From: Psychrobacter immobilis
GTDB lineage: Bacteria > Pseudomonadota > Gammaproteobacteria > Pseudomonadales > Moraxellaceae
NCBI GenBank assembly: GCA_904846265.1
Contig: CAJHAA010000014.1
Span: 21,225 to 85,224 of the forward strand
Direction: 5' to 3'
DNA: 64,000 nt
Positions 18,716-28,831 of the stretch are shown piece by piece. Position 1 is the stretch's first letter. The number at the start of each line of letters is the position of its first letter. The notes beneath the pieces are model-generated. The model worked only from the letters and a program-made list of their open reading frames with translations. It did no database searches and was not told the origin of the DNA. The position numbers and the translations under genes are program-made.

Positions 18716-20731
18716 TTAATGCTGCGCCGTCCAATCAAGCATCGCATCTAGCACGGGTCTGGCTGTATAAGCGTTATGTGCTTGCTCACTATTGATGAGT
18801 CCAACCACGACATAATCCTGTCCCGACAATCCTTTGACATAGCCTGCCATCGAGGTGACGTTGTTTAAGGTACCTGTTTTTATCCACGCACGACCAATGG
18901 CTGCTGATTCTGGTAGGCGTTCACTATGAGCGGTAATGGTGCCACTGACGCCAGCGATACCTAACGAGTTGACGTAAGCGTCAAAACTTGGATGGCTATA
19001 AGCATAAGTTAATAGCTCGCTTAGGTTGGCAGCTGTGATGGTACAGTCGCGGCAGAGTCCTGAACCATTGGTCAAATAGGGCGGCTGTGTGCTTAGATTG
19101 GTCTGCCACCATTGATTAATAGTTTGCAATGCGACAGGATAGCTCGTCGCAGTCGGCTTGCCAAATTGATACAAGCTATATGAACGATTAATAGCTTTAT
19201 CGAGTGTTTTATTATCAGCTTTGTCATAAACACCAATCGATAGCGCCACTTGCTCAGTCATCACATTGTTTGAAAAGTGATTGATATCGTAAATCTGCTG
19301 CGTCAAATTCAATGATGGGTAGCTGACAATAGGCAGCGGTGATATAGGAAGTGCTGCCAGACCATGCGTTGATTTGGTGCTTTTCATTTTAGTGTAGGGC
19401 GCTTCTTGAGTGATGACATGACCACTCAGCGTATTGCCTAGCTCTTGCCATTTTGCGGCAATAACGCGTGCTGCAAAATCTTTGGCATCAGGATAAGCCA
19501 CATAAAAAGCATGCTCTTGGCAGCTGTTTGGCAACTGAGTATTTAACACCAATTGTTTTGTTTGCCACTCGGGTGCGAGACTATAACGCGCTTGTCCACA
19601 GGTCGCCGAACGCGTATTTATGATGCTGGGCAAAGCATAATTTGCTAATTTTGGTGTATAAGTCAGATTTGCTTGGTCATCGTTTAACGGATAGCTTTTG
19701 ATACCGATGGTACTAAAATTCACCAAAAAACCATCGGGACTGGCGTTATAAGGACGCAGTGGCGAATTGTCAAAGGCGGCAGGGTCTTTACTAACATTTT
19801 TAAAGACGCCGCTGTCAATGATAATATCACCGTCGATATGACGGATACCGGACGACTGTACTTTATAAAGGAGCTGTTTTAAACGCTCGTGGGTCATTTT
19901 TGGATCGCCGCTGCCTTGAATAATCAAATCGCCATGCAGACGGTCACCGATGACAAGGCCTGTATGATAGACACGGGTATGCCAAACAAAATCAGCGCCT
20001 AGGGTGTCTAAAGCAATAAAGCTGGGAACGAGTTTCATGGTGCTGGCAGGCGTGCGAGCGACATCAGATTGATGGTTCAGCAACGGCGAAAATGAAATTT
20101 TTATGGAGGCGTTATCAGTACTGATGTCATCAGTTTTATCGTTATTAGCATTGTTGTTAATGACAGCTGTTTTTGCCTTGTCACCCAATATCGTGGGGAT
20201 GCTCTCTAAGCTTTGATAAGTGTAAGGATCATCGGTGTAAGCATGCAGTTTTTTCTCATGCTTTTCAATGGTACGCTGCTCAATAGTAATCAGCGTACTT
20301 TGTTGGCGCAAATGGTTATTACTGGTTTTGTCATTATTATTTTGCGTGGCTTTTTGAGAATTACTTTTTATATCAGCATTTATATTGGCAGTCGGTTTTG
20401 GCTGAAGAGCAGTGGGTTTAGATGAGCGGTGTGTGCTGCTATCAATAACCTGAATGGGAGCGGGCAGGTGACTGGCATTTTTATCACCGACTGGTGTGAC
20501 GATAATACTAATATCAGCCTCTGTTAAATCGGCTCGTGATAATGCTGCTTCGATGGCTTTTGGTAGTGCTGCTTGTGCATGGATGGGCAATAGTGTCGCC
20601 GTTGCTAATAACGCCATGATAGGTACGTATTTAGCAGGCGGCTTCGACGGTCGCAGATAACGAAAAAAAGGGAATAATTTGGCAGTAAAAGCAGAGGAAT
20701 GACGGAGTTTATAGGTGGGTCGCATGAGCAT
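18716..20731 (-). CDS. dacB: D-alanyl-D-alanine carboxypeptidase/endopeptidase (PBP4 type, S13) with a long insert
   Basis: PBP4-type enzymes act in the periplasm, trimming or cutting cross-linked peptidoglycan. The three penicillin-binding motifs are present: SxxK in TPASTMKLVPS (near residue 230), SxN in HFSNNVMTEQ (near 487) and KTG in WIKTGTLNN (near 618). The 257-residue gap between SxxK and SxN holds the S13-specific inserted domains. A signal peptide-like helix lies at about 36-54 (YVPIMALLATATLLPIHAQA) after an unusually long basic N terminus. In ordinary PBP4 the SxxK lies near residue 60; here about 130 Asn/Thr/Lys-rich residues are inserted between the first strand (ISIIVTPVG) and the catalytic serine. 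Total length 671, against about 480 for E. coli PBP4. Confidence 0.9.
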   Translation of the reverse strand: MLMRPTYKLRHSSAFTAKLFPFFRYLRPSKPPAKYVPIMALLATATLLPIHAQAALPKAIEAALSRADLTEADISIIVTPVGDKNASHLPAPIQVIDSSTHRSSKPTALQPKPTANINADIKSNSQKATQNNNDKTSNNHLRQQSTLITIEQRTIEKHEKKLHAYTDDPYTYQSLESIPTILGDKAKTAVINNNANNDKTDDISTDNASIKISFSPLLNHQSDVARTPASTMKLVPSFIALDTLGADFVWHTRVYHTGLVIGDRLHGDLIIQGSGDPKMTHERLKQLLYKVQSSGIRHIDGDIIIDSGVFKNVSKDPAAFDNSPLRPYNASPDGFLVNFSTIGIKSYPLNDDQANLTYTPKLANYALPSIINTRSATCGQARYSLAPEWQTKQLVLNTQLPNSCQEHAFYVAYPDAKDFAARVIAAKWQELGNTLSGHVITQEAPYTKMKSTKSTHGLAALPISPLPIVSYPSLNLTQQIYDINHFSNNVMTEQVALSIGVYDKADNKTLDKAINRSYSLYQFGKPTATSYPVALQTINQWWQTNLSTQPPYLTNGSGLCRDCTITAANLSELLTYAYSHPSFDAYVNSLGIAGVSGTITAHSERLPESAAIGRAWIKTGTLNNVTSMAGYVKGLSGQDYVVVGLINSEQAHNAYTARPVLDAMLDWTAQH

Positions 20732-20844
20732 CTTTCATCAGGTGGCAAAAACAGCCTATGGTAACATGAGTTGCCGTTTTCGCGTAGATGGCAGGCGTAG
20801 ATGAAAACCTGTTTTTATCTGAATTTGCAAAATGCGAACGCACG

Positions 20845-21450
20845 TTAGCGCACATGTAAAAATGCCATGGCGGTCATGATGGCGTCGTTATAAGCATCGT
20901 GAGCGCCTAGATCGGGTATATTATAGTGCGCTAAAATATTGGTCAGATGCTGCGCTTGGATAGATAGCCCTTGGGTTTGACCACTCATGCGCCGACTATA
21001 TAAATGGCGCAAATCGATGACTTCGTTGGGTAATGCTGTGCCCATATAGCGTTTGACCAGAGGGTTTAAAAACGCTGTGTCTAAACTCGTACAAAACCCC
21101 ACAATTGGGCGATTACCTATAAATGGCAACAACAGCGCCAGCATCTCATCGTAGCTCATACCATGCTCAACATCGGCAGTACGTAGACCGTGAATCACAA
21201 TGGTGTCACGGTCTGGCATCACAGGTGGTCTGCATACGATATGCATGCCATTGCCAGTGTCGATTGTATTGTCATTGATATGAATCGCGGCGACAGACAA
21301 TAAATGGTGATTTTTTGGATTGAGTCCCGTCATTTCGCAGTCAATCGCTATCCATTGCTTAGCCACAGGTTTGGTAAACATCGATGCCAATTCTGGGCGC
21401 TGTAGCTGCGTTTTTTGCCAAGCGCAGGATAACTGTGTTAGCCAACTCAT
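20845..21450 (-). CDS. DnaQ-like 3'-5' exonuclease (DEDDh)
   Basis: A 201-residue exonuclease of the DnaQ/PolC epsilon fold. The acidic residues are AIDCEMTGL (ExoI), FCTSLDTAFL (ExoII) and the histidine and aspartate of GAHDAYNDAIMTAMAFL (ExoIII-epsilon). There is no polymerase or clamp-binding region typical of the genuine Pol III epsilon subunit, so it is probably a stand-alone nuclease. It lies 35 bp downstream of the cNMP/CBS/DUF294 gene on the same strand, a pairing that recurs in many proteobacteria, suggesting nucleotide- or stress-linked regulation of the nuclease. Confidence 0.85.
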   Translation of the reverse strand: MSWLTQLSCAWQKTQLQRPELASMFTKPVAKQWIAIDCEMTGLNPKNHHLLSVAAIHINDNTIDTGNGMHIVCRPPVMPDRDTIVIHGLRTADVEHGMSYDEMLALLLPFIGNRPIVGFCTSLDTAFLNPLVKRYMGTALPNEVIDLRHLYSRRMSGQTQGLSIQAQHLTNILAHYNIPDLGAHDAYNDAIMTAMAFLHVR

Positions 21451-21484
21451 AGTTGTCGCTCATCCATTTATGCGATTGTTGTAC

Positions 21485-23425
21485 TTATGCGAGCTCTAGT
21501 TGATAATGCTGACGTAGCTGGTTTTTAAAGCTTTTAACAACGGCCAAACATTCTTTTAATAAGTCGCGCTCAAGCGCGGTCAAGGTCATTGGGTTGACTT
21601 GCCGTGCATGTTTATCATCGGTTGATAGGGCGACTGATAGGCGCTGTGCCATAAAAAACTCCAAGGCTTCTAGTAAAGTATCCGCTCGCTCTTGGGTCAA
21701 GGCGCGCGCTTGTACCAAAGCTTTCAGACGATTTTTACTACTGGGCAGCTCTAAGATATCGTTTTCTAATGCCAAGGTACGAATGCCATGAACCAGTGGA
21801 AAGATACCGGCTTTCTTTAGGTCAATGTCTTCTGACCCGGATTTACCACCAAGCAAAGGCACGAACTTTTGCCACCACTGATTGACATCACCGAACTGTA
21901 GCGCGGCGCGCGCGAACTGGCGTACAAACATAGGGTCTGACTGCCTGTGGGCAACCTTTAAATGTTGACGCACCTGAGTCAATAATGACTCATCTCCGCA
22001 GACATATTCGCCATCGAGTATGGCGGACAAATAAATACCATGCATGGGATCCGTATTTCTAAACCATAAACCAATCTGGGCATTAAACTGTTTTAGCGGC
22101 TGTCGCCACATAGGGTTGGTCATCATGATATTACCATCGCACAGTGGATAACCGAGGTCTGCTAAATGCTGATTAAAAGTATCCGCAAATTCTGCCAGAT
22201 CAGGGTGAGTATAGCCGTCACGTAAGATGAGCGCATTGTCTTGGTCAGTACGCATGATTTGCTCACCGCGCCCCTCGGAGCCCATCACGATCAGGCAGGT
22301 ATTTGTCATGACCTCATCAGGCACGATAAGCTGCCAGAGCTTAGTAAATACCTGTGCATTCAAGGTCTGTACCATGCGGCTGATATTACCGATTTTGACA
22401 CCGTTTTGATGTTGTGCGCGAATGTAACGACCGATAAGCTCGACGGCGGTATCTAAGCTCGATAAGTCTTTTGCTTGCTCGATTTGGATACTAATGAGCT
22501 GTGAATGATGACCAATATGCGCAAGCATATCGCTTTGTCCCAATATACCGACGACATCCCCATTTTGATCCATCACTGGTAGCCGATGGATGCGATAGCG
22601 GGTCATGGTCAATAATGCATCGCCAATCTCATCACTGGCTTTGATGGTACGCAGGTTAAAATTAGCATAGCGCTGGCAGGGGGTAGTGGCTGGATCTTGC
22701 TGGTCACTCACGGCGCGGCAAATGTCGGTATCGGTCAAAATACCCAATAGATGACCAGTACCATATTGCATCTCTCCCTCGTTTTTTAGGTGGTCTAAGG
22801 GTTGCACCAGTACGTGTTTTAGCCCCGCTTTCGTCATGATAGACGCGGCTTCGTACAAGCTGTTACTAGCGTTGACGATATGGACTGGCAACAGATTGAC
22901 ATCAATGACGGGCTGCAACATGATTTGCTGCACTTCTTGTTGGTCATTGTAGCTGGCAGAGACTATGGATTTATTATTGCGGCGCTGCTGTAATGCCTTT
23001 AGCCGTTCGGGCAATTTGTCTGATAGCATTTGGCGTACTAGATGATTTTGGGCGCTGATTTTATCGACTGCGCTACCAGCGACTTGGAGCAGCAAGGTAT
23101 CCTCAGCGGCTCGAAACTGATAGGTCTGCAGTGCTTCAGTATTAAGGCTATTTTCAGTCAATGATTCAGGCAGACGACGGCTGTCGAACCAGTCGTTATT
23201 ATTGAGATGGTCGGAGTGATTACTACCCAAGTAAGAGGCAACAAACTCACCATCAAGCAATTGCTCAATCTGCCCTTTAATGACCACATACAGATATTGC
23301 AACTCTTCGGCAGTTAGATTCTCATTTTTGGCAAGGTAGCGGATTTGGGTGTTTTTTCTGATGCTTTGGCGTTCAGCCAGACTCAATACGTCAAAGGGCG
23401 GCTGGGTAAAATCAAGATGGGGCAT
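21485..23425 (-). CDS. Cyclic-nucleotide-binding / CBS / DUF294 nucleotidyltransferase-like protein
   Basis: A 646-residue cytosolic multidomain protein. Residues about 15-130 look like a cNMP-binding (CAP-type) domain. Residues about 175-315 hold two CBS motifs (ASIMTKAGLKHVLVQPLDHL; RIHRLPVMDQNGDVVGILGQSDMLAHIG) that usually bind adenine nucleotides. Then comes a DUF294 nucleotidyltransferase-like domain with GSEGRGEQIMRTDQDNALIL, the conserved G-S...R...Q..TDQDNA pattern shared with the GlnD and adenylyltransferase folds, and its C-terminal substrate-binding partner. The reaction is not established. It forms a transcription unit with the exonuclease downstream. Confidence 0.85.
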   Translation of the reverse strand: MPHLDFTQPPFDVLSLAERQSIRKNTQIRYLAKNENLTAEELQYLYVVIKGQIEQLLDGEFVASYLGSNHSDHLNNNDWFDSRRLPESLTENSLNTEALQTYQFRAAEDTLLLQVAGSAVDKISAQNHLVRQMLSDKLPERLKALQQRRNNKSIVSASYNDQQEVQQIMLQPVIDVNLLPVHIVNASNSLYEAASIMTKAGLKHVLVQPLDHLKNEGEMQYGTGHLLGILTDTDICRAVSDQQDPATTPCQRYANFNLRTIKASDEIGDALLTMTRYRIHRLPVMDQNGDVVGILGQSDMLAHIGHHSQLISIQIEQAKDLSSLDTAVELIGRYIRAQHQNGVKIGNISRMVQTLNAQVFTKLWQLIVPDEVMTNTCLIVMGSEGRGEQIMRTDQDNALILRDGYTHPDLAEFADTFNQHLADLGYPLCDGNIMMTNPMWRQPLKQFNAQIGLWFRNTDPMHGIYLSAILDGEYVCGDESLLTQVRQHLKVAHRQSDPMFVRQFARAALQFGDVNQWWQKFVPLLGGKSGSEDIDLKKAGIFPLVHGIRTLALENDILELPSSKNRLKALVQARALTQERADTLLEALEFFMAQRLSVALSTDDKHARQVNPMTLTALERDLLKECLAVVKSFKNQLRQHYQLELA

Positions 23426-23498
23426 GGCATCATCCTTGATGGCATATTTGGTAAAAGATAATCGATGATAAAAGACACTTCACTATAGCATTATTAAA

Positions 23499-23545
23499 GC
23501 AAAAAACCTCTAATAACCACAGTAATATTGTGGCTATTAGAGGTT
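23499..23545 (-). terminator. Terminator downstream of dapC (T-runs on both sides)
   Basis: A 16-bp stem (23505-23520 with 23530-23545, one mismatch or wobble) with a 9-nt loop. On the minus strand it ends in six T residues about 40 bp after the dapC stop. A T8 run on the other side (23549-23558) may allow it to work both ways. Confidence 0.8.
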
Positions 23546-23583
23546 GCTGTTTTTTTTGAAACTTTTGCGTATAAAGTGACTGC

Positions 23584-24852
23584 TTATGCGCCTAGTAATT
23601 TTTGAATACGGTTTATTGCTTCGCGGCTCTCATCAACACTCGCAACGAGCGCAATGCGCACATAGCCTTGCCCAGGGTTTTTGCCATCAATATCACGTGA
23701 CAGATAGCGCCCTGCTAGTGCGTGAATATTGGCCTGCTCATACAGTGCTTTGACAAACCGCTCATCATCCCCATCGAACGGCTCAGGGACCTTTATCCAA
23801 AAGTAGAATCCAGCCTCAGGCATTCGTAACTCTAGTAGTTCACCAAGCTCAGACATCCACAAGGCAAACTTTTCTTGATACAGAGCGCGATTGTGTGCCA
23901 CATGCTTTTCATCTTGCCATGCAGCGATCGAGGCGAGCTGATGTGGTATCGGCATCGCACAGCCTTGATAAGTACGATATTGCAGGTAAGCTTGCAAAAT
24001 ATTGGCATCACCTGCCACAAACCCTGAGCGCAAACCAGGCAGATTTGAACGCTTAGATAAAGAGTGAAAGACAATACAGTTTTTGAAATCATGACGACCG
24101 AGGGCAGCGCAGGCTTGCAATAGTCCAATCGGTGCCGTATCAAAATACAGCTCGCTATAGCACTCGTCACTGGCAATAATAAAATCGTACTGATCTGACA
24201 GACGAATGAGATACTCCCAATCCTCCATCGTCATGACCGAGCCAGTCGGATTGTTCGGACTACAAACAAACAGCAACTGCGTGCGCGCCCAAACATCTTT
24301 TGGTACGGCGCGATAGTTACCTTTAAAGTCATCGTCCAGTGTGCAAGGCACAAAATAAGGCTCGGCTTGCGCCAGTATCGCTGCACCCTCATATATTTGG
24401 TAAAAAGGGTTGGGCATCACTATTGTAGGAACAGTCGTAGGAGCAGCCATAGGAGAAACGGCAGATAACGGGTCAGAGACAGACAGCGGACTACTCTCTG
24501 TATCGCTTACTTTATGATCCACGACTGCTTGTACCAGACTAAAAATAGCCTCGCGTGTGCCCATTACTGGCAATACTTGCGTATTGGCATCGACATGGTT
24601 CAAAAAGAAGCGTTTTTCTAGCCAATGCGCGATGGTTTGGCGCAGCTCAAACATGCCATTAGTCGTTGGATAACGACTTATTTTGTCCAAATTTTCACGT
24701 AGTACGTCCAGCACGAACGCTGGCGGCTCATGTTTTGGTTCACCAATACCGAGCTTGATTTCACTGTAGTCATGGGCTGGCACACTGTTAGCAAGCAATG
24801 TTGCCATCTTTGCAAAAGGATAAGGATGCAGATACGTTAAGTTGTGATTCAT
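23584..24852 (-). CDS. dapC: Succinyldiaminopimelate transaminase
   Basis: DapC is the PLP aminotransferase that makes N-succinyl-L,L-diaminopimelate in the lysine/peptidoglycan precursor pathway. The start at 24852 gives MNHNLTYLHPYPFAKMATLL, matching the DapC N terminus; the upstream start is a TTG. Fold-type I motifs are GIGEPKHEPP, SPNNPTGSVM, DECYSELYF and the PLP-lysine block HSLSKRSNLPGLRSGF. An approximately 25-residue Ser/Pro/Thr-rich insertion (after VVDHKVSDTE, before TIVMPNPFYQIYEG) is unusual. In Pseudomonas the order map-glnD-dapC is contiguous; here the same order is kept, but a plus-strand pseudogene sits between glnD and dapC. Confidence 0.9.
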   Translation of the reverse strand: MNHNLTYLHPYPFAKMATLLANSVPAHDYSEIKLGIGEPKHEPPAFVLDVLRENLDKISRYPTTNGMFELRQTIAHWLEKRFFLNHVDANTQVLPVMGTREAIFSLVQAVVDHKVSDTESSPLSVSDPLSAVSPMAAPTTVPTIVMPNPFYQIYEGAAILAQAEPYFVPCTLDDDFKGNYRAVPKDVWARTQLLFVCSPNNPTGSVMTMEDWEYLIRLSDQYDFIIASDECYSELYFDTAPIGLLQACAALGRHDFKNCIVFHSLSKRSNLPGLRSGFVAGDANILQAYLQYRTYQGCAMPIPHQLASIAAWQDEKHVAHNRALYQEKFALWMSELGELLELRMPEAGFYFWIKVPEPFDGDDERFVKALYEQANIHALAGRYLSRDIDGKNPGQGYVRIALVASVDESREAINRIQKLLGA

Positions 24853-25109
24853 AAGTAGGGTAACTATAATAGACAATTAATAATAAAGTTATAAAGAAAA
24901 ATTACATTTAAGCAGTGTAGCACTTCTCTTATTTTTTGTCTTTTACTTCTCATGCTCAAGCTGCTTAGCTATTTAACCATAAATTATAATAACTAATGAA
25001 GCCGTCACAGATTTAAAAATCCTAAAAAAAGCTTATCAATTGATGACTTATAACAATACAAAAAACTGCTGTCAGCCCTAATGATAGATTATGGTGAGGA
25101 TAATTTGAT

Positions 25110-25781
25110 ATGCCTAGTATCTCAAAAACTAATGATCTTAACGCGACAGACATTCAAGATGAAAATTTTGATGATGCGCAACAGCGAACCAAATTGTACG
25201 AATTATTAAAACAGCGGGAGCAAAGCTGGTGGCAAGCTCGCCAGCAATTAATCAGCCATAAAGAACGAAAGATGTTTTGGTACGGTGAAAACAGCTTGAT
25301 GATGTGGTTACTGTGGTAACTGGTCAGTTACGTGATCGTTGCGATGGTGCTGATGTTGCTTAGCAATCAGCTCGGTATTTTACTGCCCTTATGGCAATAT
25401 ATTGCTTTATTTGTTTTACAGACAGTGATTTTTGTGGCCATGCTCGCGTCCAAAAGTCGAATGGCAGACAGCTTGCAACGTAAAATTGATAAAGATGAGT
25501 TGATGCGCGAAGAGGCACTGAATGAGATGATTATCTTAGCAGAGGACAGCCTTTATCCCGATGTGCATGCCAAATCGCCTATTTCTCTAAGACAGATATC
25601 TGAGTGTTTTGGCAGAGATTTTCATTTAGCAAGTTTACATTGTTTGCTGCAAAAAGAGGTCAACGCTGGGCGCTTAATACTGACGCAAAAACAGATAGAA
25701 GCAGAGATTCTGCCACCAGATCTTGCGGATGATGAGCTCAATGAGCACGCTAGCGAAATGATATATAAAAGCACCTTATAA
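25110..25781 (+). pseudogene. Membrane protein gene interrupted by an in-frame TAA
   Basis: Two open stretches (25110-25319 and 25332-25781) are in the same frame, separated only by TAA at 25317-25319. Read through, they form one 223-residue protein: a hydrophilic N terminus, two membrane helices (SLMMWLLW-stop-LVSYVIVAMVLMLLSN; YIALFVLQTVIFVAMLA) and a charged C-terminal domain with a winged-helix-like segment (SPISLRQISECFGRDFHLASLHCLL). The stop falls inside the first helix, as expected of a nonsense mutation rather than of two genes. GTGAGGA lies upstream of 25110. No GTG/ATG with a ribosome-binding site supports a separate second gene. Function unknown. A sequencing error is an alternative explanation. 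Confidence 0.7.
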
Positions 25782-25792
25782 AAGGTGCTTTT
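25767..25792 (+). terminator. Rho-independent terminator overlapping the stop of the membrane-protein pseudogene
   Basis: An 11-bp perfect stem AAAAGCACCTT/AAGGTGCTTTT with a 4-nt loop; the stop codon of the pseudogene lies in the loop. Confidence 0.8.
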
Positions 25793-25887
25793 GGTATTAA
25801 TGGGTTAAAAAATACAAAGCATGCCATCAATGAATGGATGATACACACTGAGTATTTATCTTAGACTTATCTTGTAAGCCTATTTGT

Positions 25888-28650
25888 TCAATCACATTTG
25901 CTGTAAGCAGCAGGCTGCTCTCTTTGCATACTGAGACTGGCCATCAAGGCGGATCGTAGTGCGTCAAGTCTAGCAGCAGATAGCGGTTCATCATTTTGAT
26001 CGCTGATATAAAACATATCTTCTGCACGTTCGCCCAAAGTGGTGATACGCGCCGCATGCACCTCAATTTTCTCCTGCAAAAATACCTGTCCTACTCTTGC
26101 CAATAGTCCCGGCTGATCAAGGGTTTCTAAGCTCATAATATGCTGATCAGAAGCCTCGTTAAACTCAAAATTAATCACCGTGGTTACTTCAAAATGTCTA
26201 AGCTGACGCGGTATGCGCTTATTGGTAAGTTTCAGTACTGTCGGGTCTTTAAAGGCATTGATTAAGCGCTGTTTGAGCTCTTGTTGACTGTCCTCATCGA
26301 CCAATAGTGTGCCACTGGGATCGAGCAGTACATAGGAGTCCAAAGCAAAATCGCGGGTAGCAGTAATGATACGGGCGTCTAAAACATCCAAGTTCATTTG
26401 ATCGAATACAGCCATGGTGACTGCAAACAGGTTCGTCTGATCTTGGGTATAAACAAAGACCTGTACCGCATCAAGGGCCAACTCACGATGCTCACGTAAT
26501 ACCACCAATGGCGGGCTATCTGCATTAGAAGCAAGACCAATCGGCGGATGGTTCAAAATGGCCTCGGTATGCCATAAGATGTCTTCAGGAATTTCTCTCA
26601 AGAAATATTCATCACCCAAATCATCCCATAGCCTCAAGACTTCATCACGATTCATGTGTTGATTGTTGACATTATCGAGCATCGCTAAGGCTTGGGTTCG
26701 TGTCGCACTGATCATATCTTGGCGGTTAGTAGGTGCATCGATATCAGCGCGCAAAATGCGCCGAGTTTGTGAGTATAACTGTTTCATTAATGTGGCACGC
26801 CAGCTGTTCCACAACTGTGGATTGGTCGCATTCATATCCGCAACAGTGAGCACATATAAATGATTGAGGTGGGTGACATTACCGACTAAATTGGCAAAAA
26901 TAGTGACCACTTCTGGATCTGAGATGTCTTTTTTCTGAGCAGTCATCGACATCAATAAATGATAGCGAGTGAGCCAACCAACCAAGTTGGCATCTGCCAG
27001 ACTCATACCATGCGCCAAACAAAATTCAGTCGACTCAGTTTGTCCAAGCTCACTATGGTTGCCACCGCGACCTTTGGCAATATCATGGAACATGGCGGCC
27101 AGTACCAAGATTTCCTTGCGCTCGATACGCTGAAAGATAGAGCTGACCAGTGGGAAGTCTTCATAAAACCGTGGGTCGGTGAAGCGATGCAAAATCCGAA
27201 TCAAAAATAAGGTATGCGCATCAACCGTATAACGGTGAAATAAATCATATTGCATCAGACCCGTCACTTGGGCGAACGCAGGAATGTAGCTGCCTAAGAC
27301 GCCGTAGCGATTCATGGCACGCAGGCGATGAAACAGATAATTCTGCTCTTTTAAATTGGCTAAAAAGAGCGCTTGGTGAGCGGGGTTATCACGGTAGACT
27401 TGATCGATGCCACGCGCGGCGATTTTTAGCGCACGCAACGTATGAGTACGCACGTTTTTGATACCGTACTGACCCATCAGTAAAAACATCTCTAGGATAG
27501 CATCAGGGTGCTGAGCAAAAACCCGATGATGCGCCATGGCGATTTGGTCACCAACTTGGTTGAAGCGCGCATTGATTGGCTGCTTTTTTGGACGCTCATC
27601 ATCAGGCAACTGCGGCTCTATAATCGTCTCGTAATAGTGATTGGTCAGCATCTCAGACAGCGTTGATATCTGCATGGCACAGCGATAATAGTCGCGCATA
27701 AAACGCTCGACGGCGGCATTTGGCTGATCGTCTGGCTGCGTCTCATAACCCATCAACTGGGCAATTTCACGCTGATAATCAAACAGCAGCTTGTTTTCAT
27801 TGCGACCAGTCAATACATGCAGATAATGACGTATTTGCCATAAATAACCTTCTGCAAAGTTCAGCTCATCGAACTCTTTTTTAGTCAAAAAGTTTTGTTG
27901 TACTAAGTCATACAGCTTACCCACTCGAAAATAGCGTTTGGTTACCCAGCCGATGATATGAATGTCGCGTAGACCACCAGGGGCGGTTTTTATATTGGGT
28001 TCAAGGTTGTACTCGGTGGCATTGTGCTGTAAGTATCGTGCTTTAGCTTCTGCGATTTTTACTTCAAAAAACTCACGTGGCGACCACTGTTTATTGACAA
28101 TTTGAACGGGCACATCCTGTAAAGCCTCATTACCAATTAATAGCCGAGCTTCTAGCTGGGCACTGGCAATGGTGTGATCGAGCGACGCCTCTAAAGCGTC
28201 ATTAACACTACGTACCGAGAGAGCAGGCTCTAATCCTATATCCCACAATAGCGCCACCAACCGATCTATTTTCCCACTGGCATCAGCACCAATCTCATCA
28301 GGGGAGAGCAATAAAATGTCGATGTCTGAATAAAGCGACAGCTCGCCGCGACCATAACCGCCTGTGGCAAATAAAGCCAAATCTGTTTTATCCAGCTCAA
28401 ACCAGTTAAACAAGGCAGTCAGCAATTCGTCGATCGCACCAGAGCGTGCCGCGACCAATTGACGAATATTGACACCGCGTTCAAGTGCACGGTTAATATC
28501 TTGATTAATTTGAGTCAACCAGTGAGGAATACCCAGTAGCGACTTTTCAGTGACAGGGGTGTCCGCTAGCAGTGATGCGTTTGTCGCTATATCCTTTGAT
28601 AATAGAGGTAAAGGTGTCAGATCGATAGAAGCGACATCACAAGTAAACAT
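25888..28650 (-). CDS. glnD: Bifunctional PII uridylyltransferase / uridylyl-removing enzyme
   Basis: GlnD senses glutamine and adds or removes UMP on the PII proteins GlnB/GlnK, thereby controlling nitrogen assimilation. The start at 28650 is chosen because the 54 residues upstream are hydrophobic and unlike the family. The 920-residue protein has the nucleotidyltransferase motif ATGGYGRGELSLYSDIDILLL, a GlnE-like helical domain, an HD domain (AAMFHDIAKGRGGNHSELG) for UMP removal, and two C-terminal ACT domains (from ALDAVQVFVYTQDQTNLF, and MSLETLDQPGLLARVGQVF) that bind glutamine. It is 215 bp downstream of map on the same strand; a hairpin lies between the two. Confidence 0.95.
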   Translation of the reverse strand: MFTCDVASIDLTPLPLLSKDIATNASLLADTPVTEKSLLGIPHWLTQINQDINRALERGVNIRQLVAARSGAIDELLTALFNWFELDKTDLALFATGGYGRGELSLYSDIDILLLSPDEIGADASGKIDRLVALLWDIGLEPALSVRSVNDALEASLDHTIASAQLEARLLIGNEALQDVPVQIVNKQWSPREFFEVKIAEAKARYLQHNATEYNLEPNIKTAPGGLRDIHIIGWVTKRYFRVGKLYDLVQQNFLTKKEFDELNFAEGYLWQIRHYLHVLTGRNENKLLFDYQREIAQLMGYETQPDDQPNAAVERFMRDYYRCAMQISTLSEMLTNHYYETIIEPQLPDDERPKKQPINARFNQVGDQIAMAHHRVFAQHPDAILEMFLLMGQYGIKNVRTHTLRALKIAARGIDQVYRDNPAHQALFLANLKEQNYLFHRLRAMNRYGVLGSYIPAFAQVTGLMQYDLFHRYTVDAHTLFLIRILHRFTDPRFYEDFPLVSSIFQRIERKEILVLAAMFHDIAKGRGGNHSELGQTESTEFCLAHGMSLADANLVGWLTRYHLLMSMTAQKKDISDPEVVTIFANLVGNVTHLNHLYVLTVADMNATNPQLWNSWRATLMKQLYSQTRRILRADIDAPTNRQDMISATRTQALAMLDNVNNQHMNRDEVLRLWDDLGDEYFLREIPEDILWHTEAILNHPPIGLASNADSPPLVVLREHRELALDAVQVFVYTQDQTNLFAVTMAVFDQMNLDVLDARIITATRDFALDSYVLLDPSGTLLVDEDSQQELKQRLINAFKDPTVLKLTNKRIPRQLRHFEVTTVINFEFNEASDQHIMSLETLDQPGLLARVGQVFLQEKIEVHAARITTLGERAEDMFYISDQNDEPLSAARLDALRSALMASLSMQREQPAAYSKCD

Positions 28651-28831
28651 GAGTGTTATCCCGTTAAGAGTTTTAAAATAAAACGTTTCAGCTGAAAAGC
28701 GTAGAATCACCAGTGTGCTGGTAGCTGACACAAGCCACAAATATAAGTTACCAATATAAGTTATTAAGTCATCAGAGTATAAAGATAAAAAGCGGGTGAG
28801 CACAATACTCAATATGACCTAATTATTGGCC

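Noticed and set aside
25332..25781. An independent 149-residue gene
   Set aside because: It is in the same frame as the preceding open stretch, separated by one TAA, and has no ribosome-binding site; treated as the second half of one broken gene.
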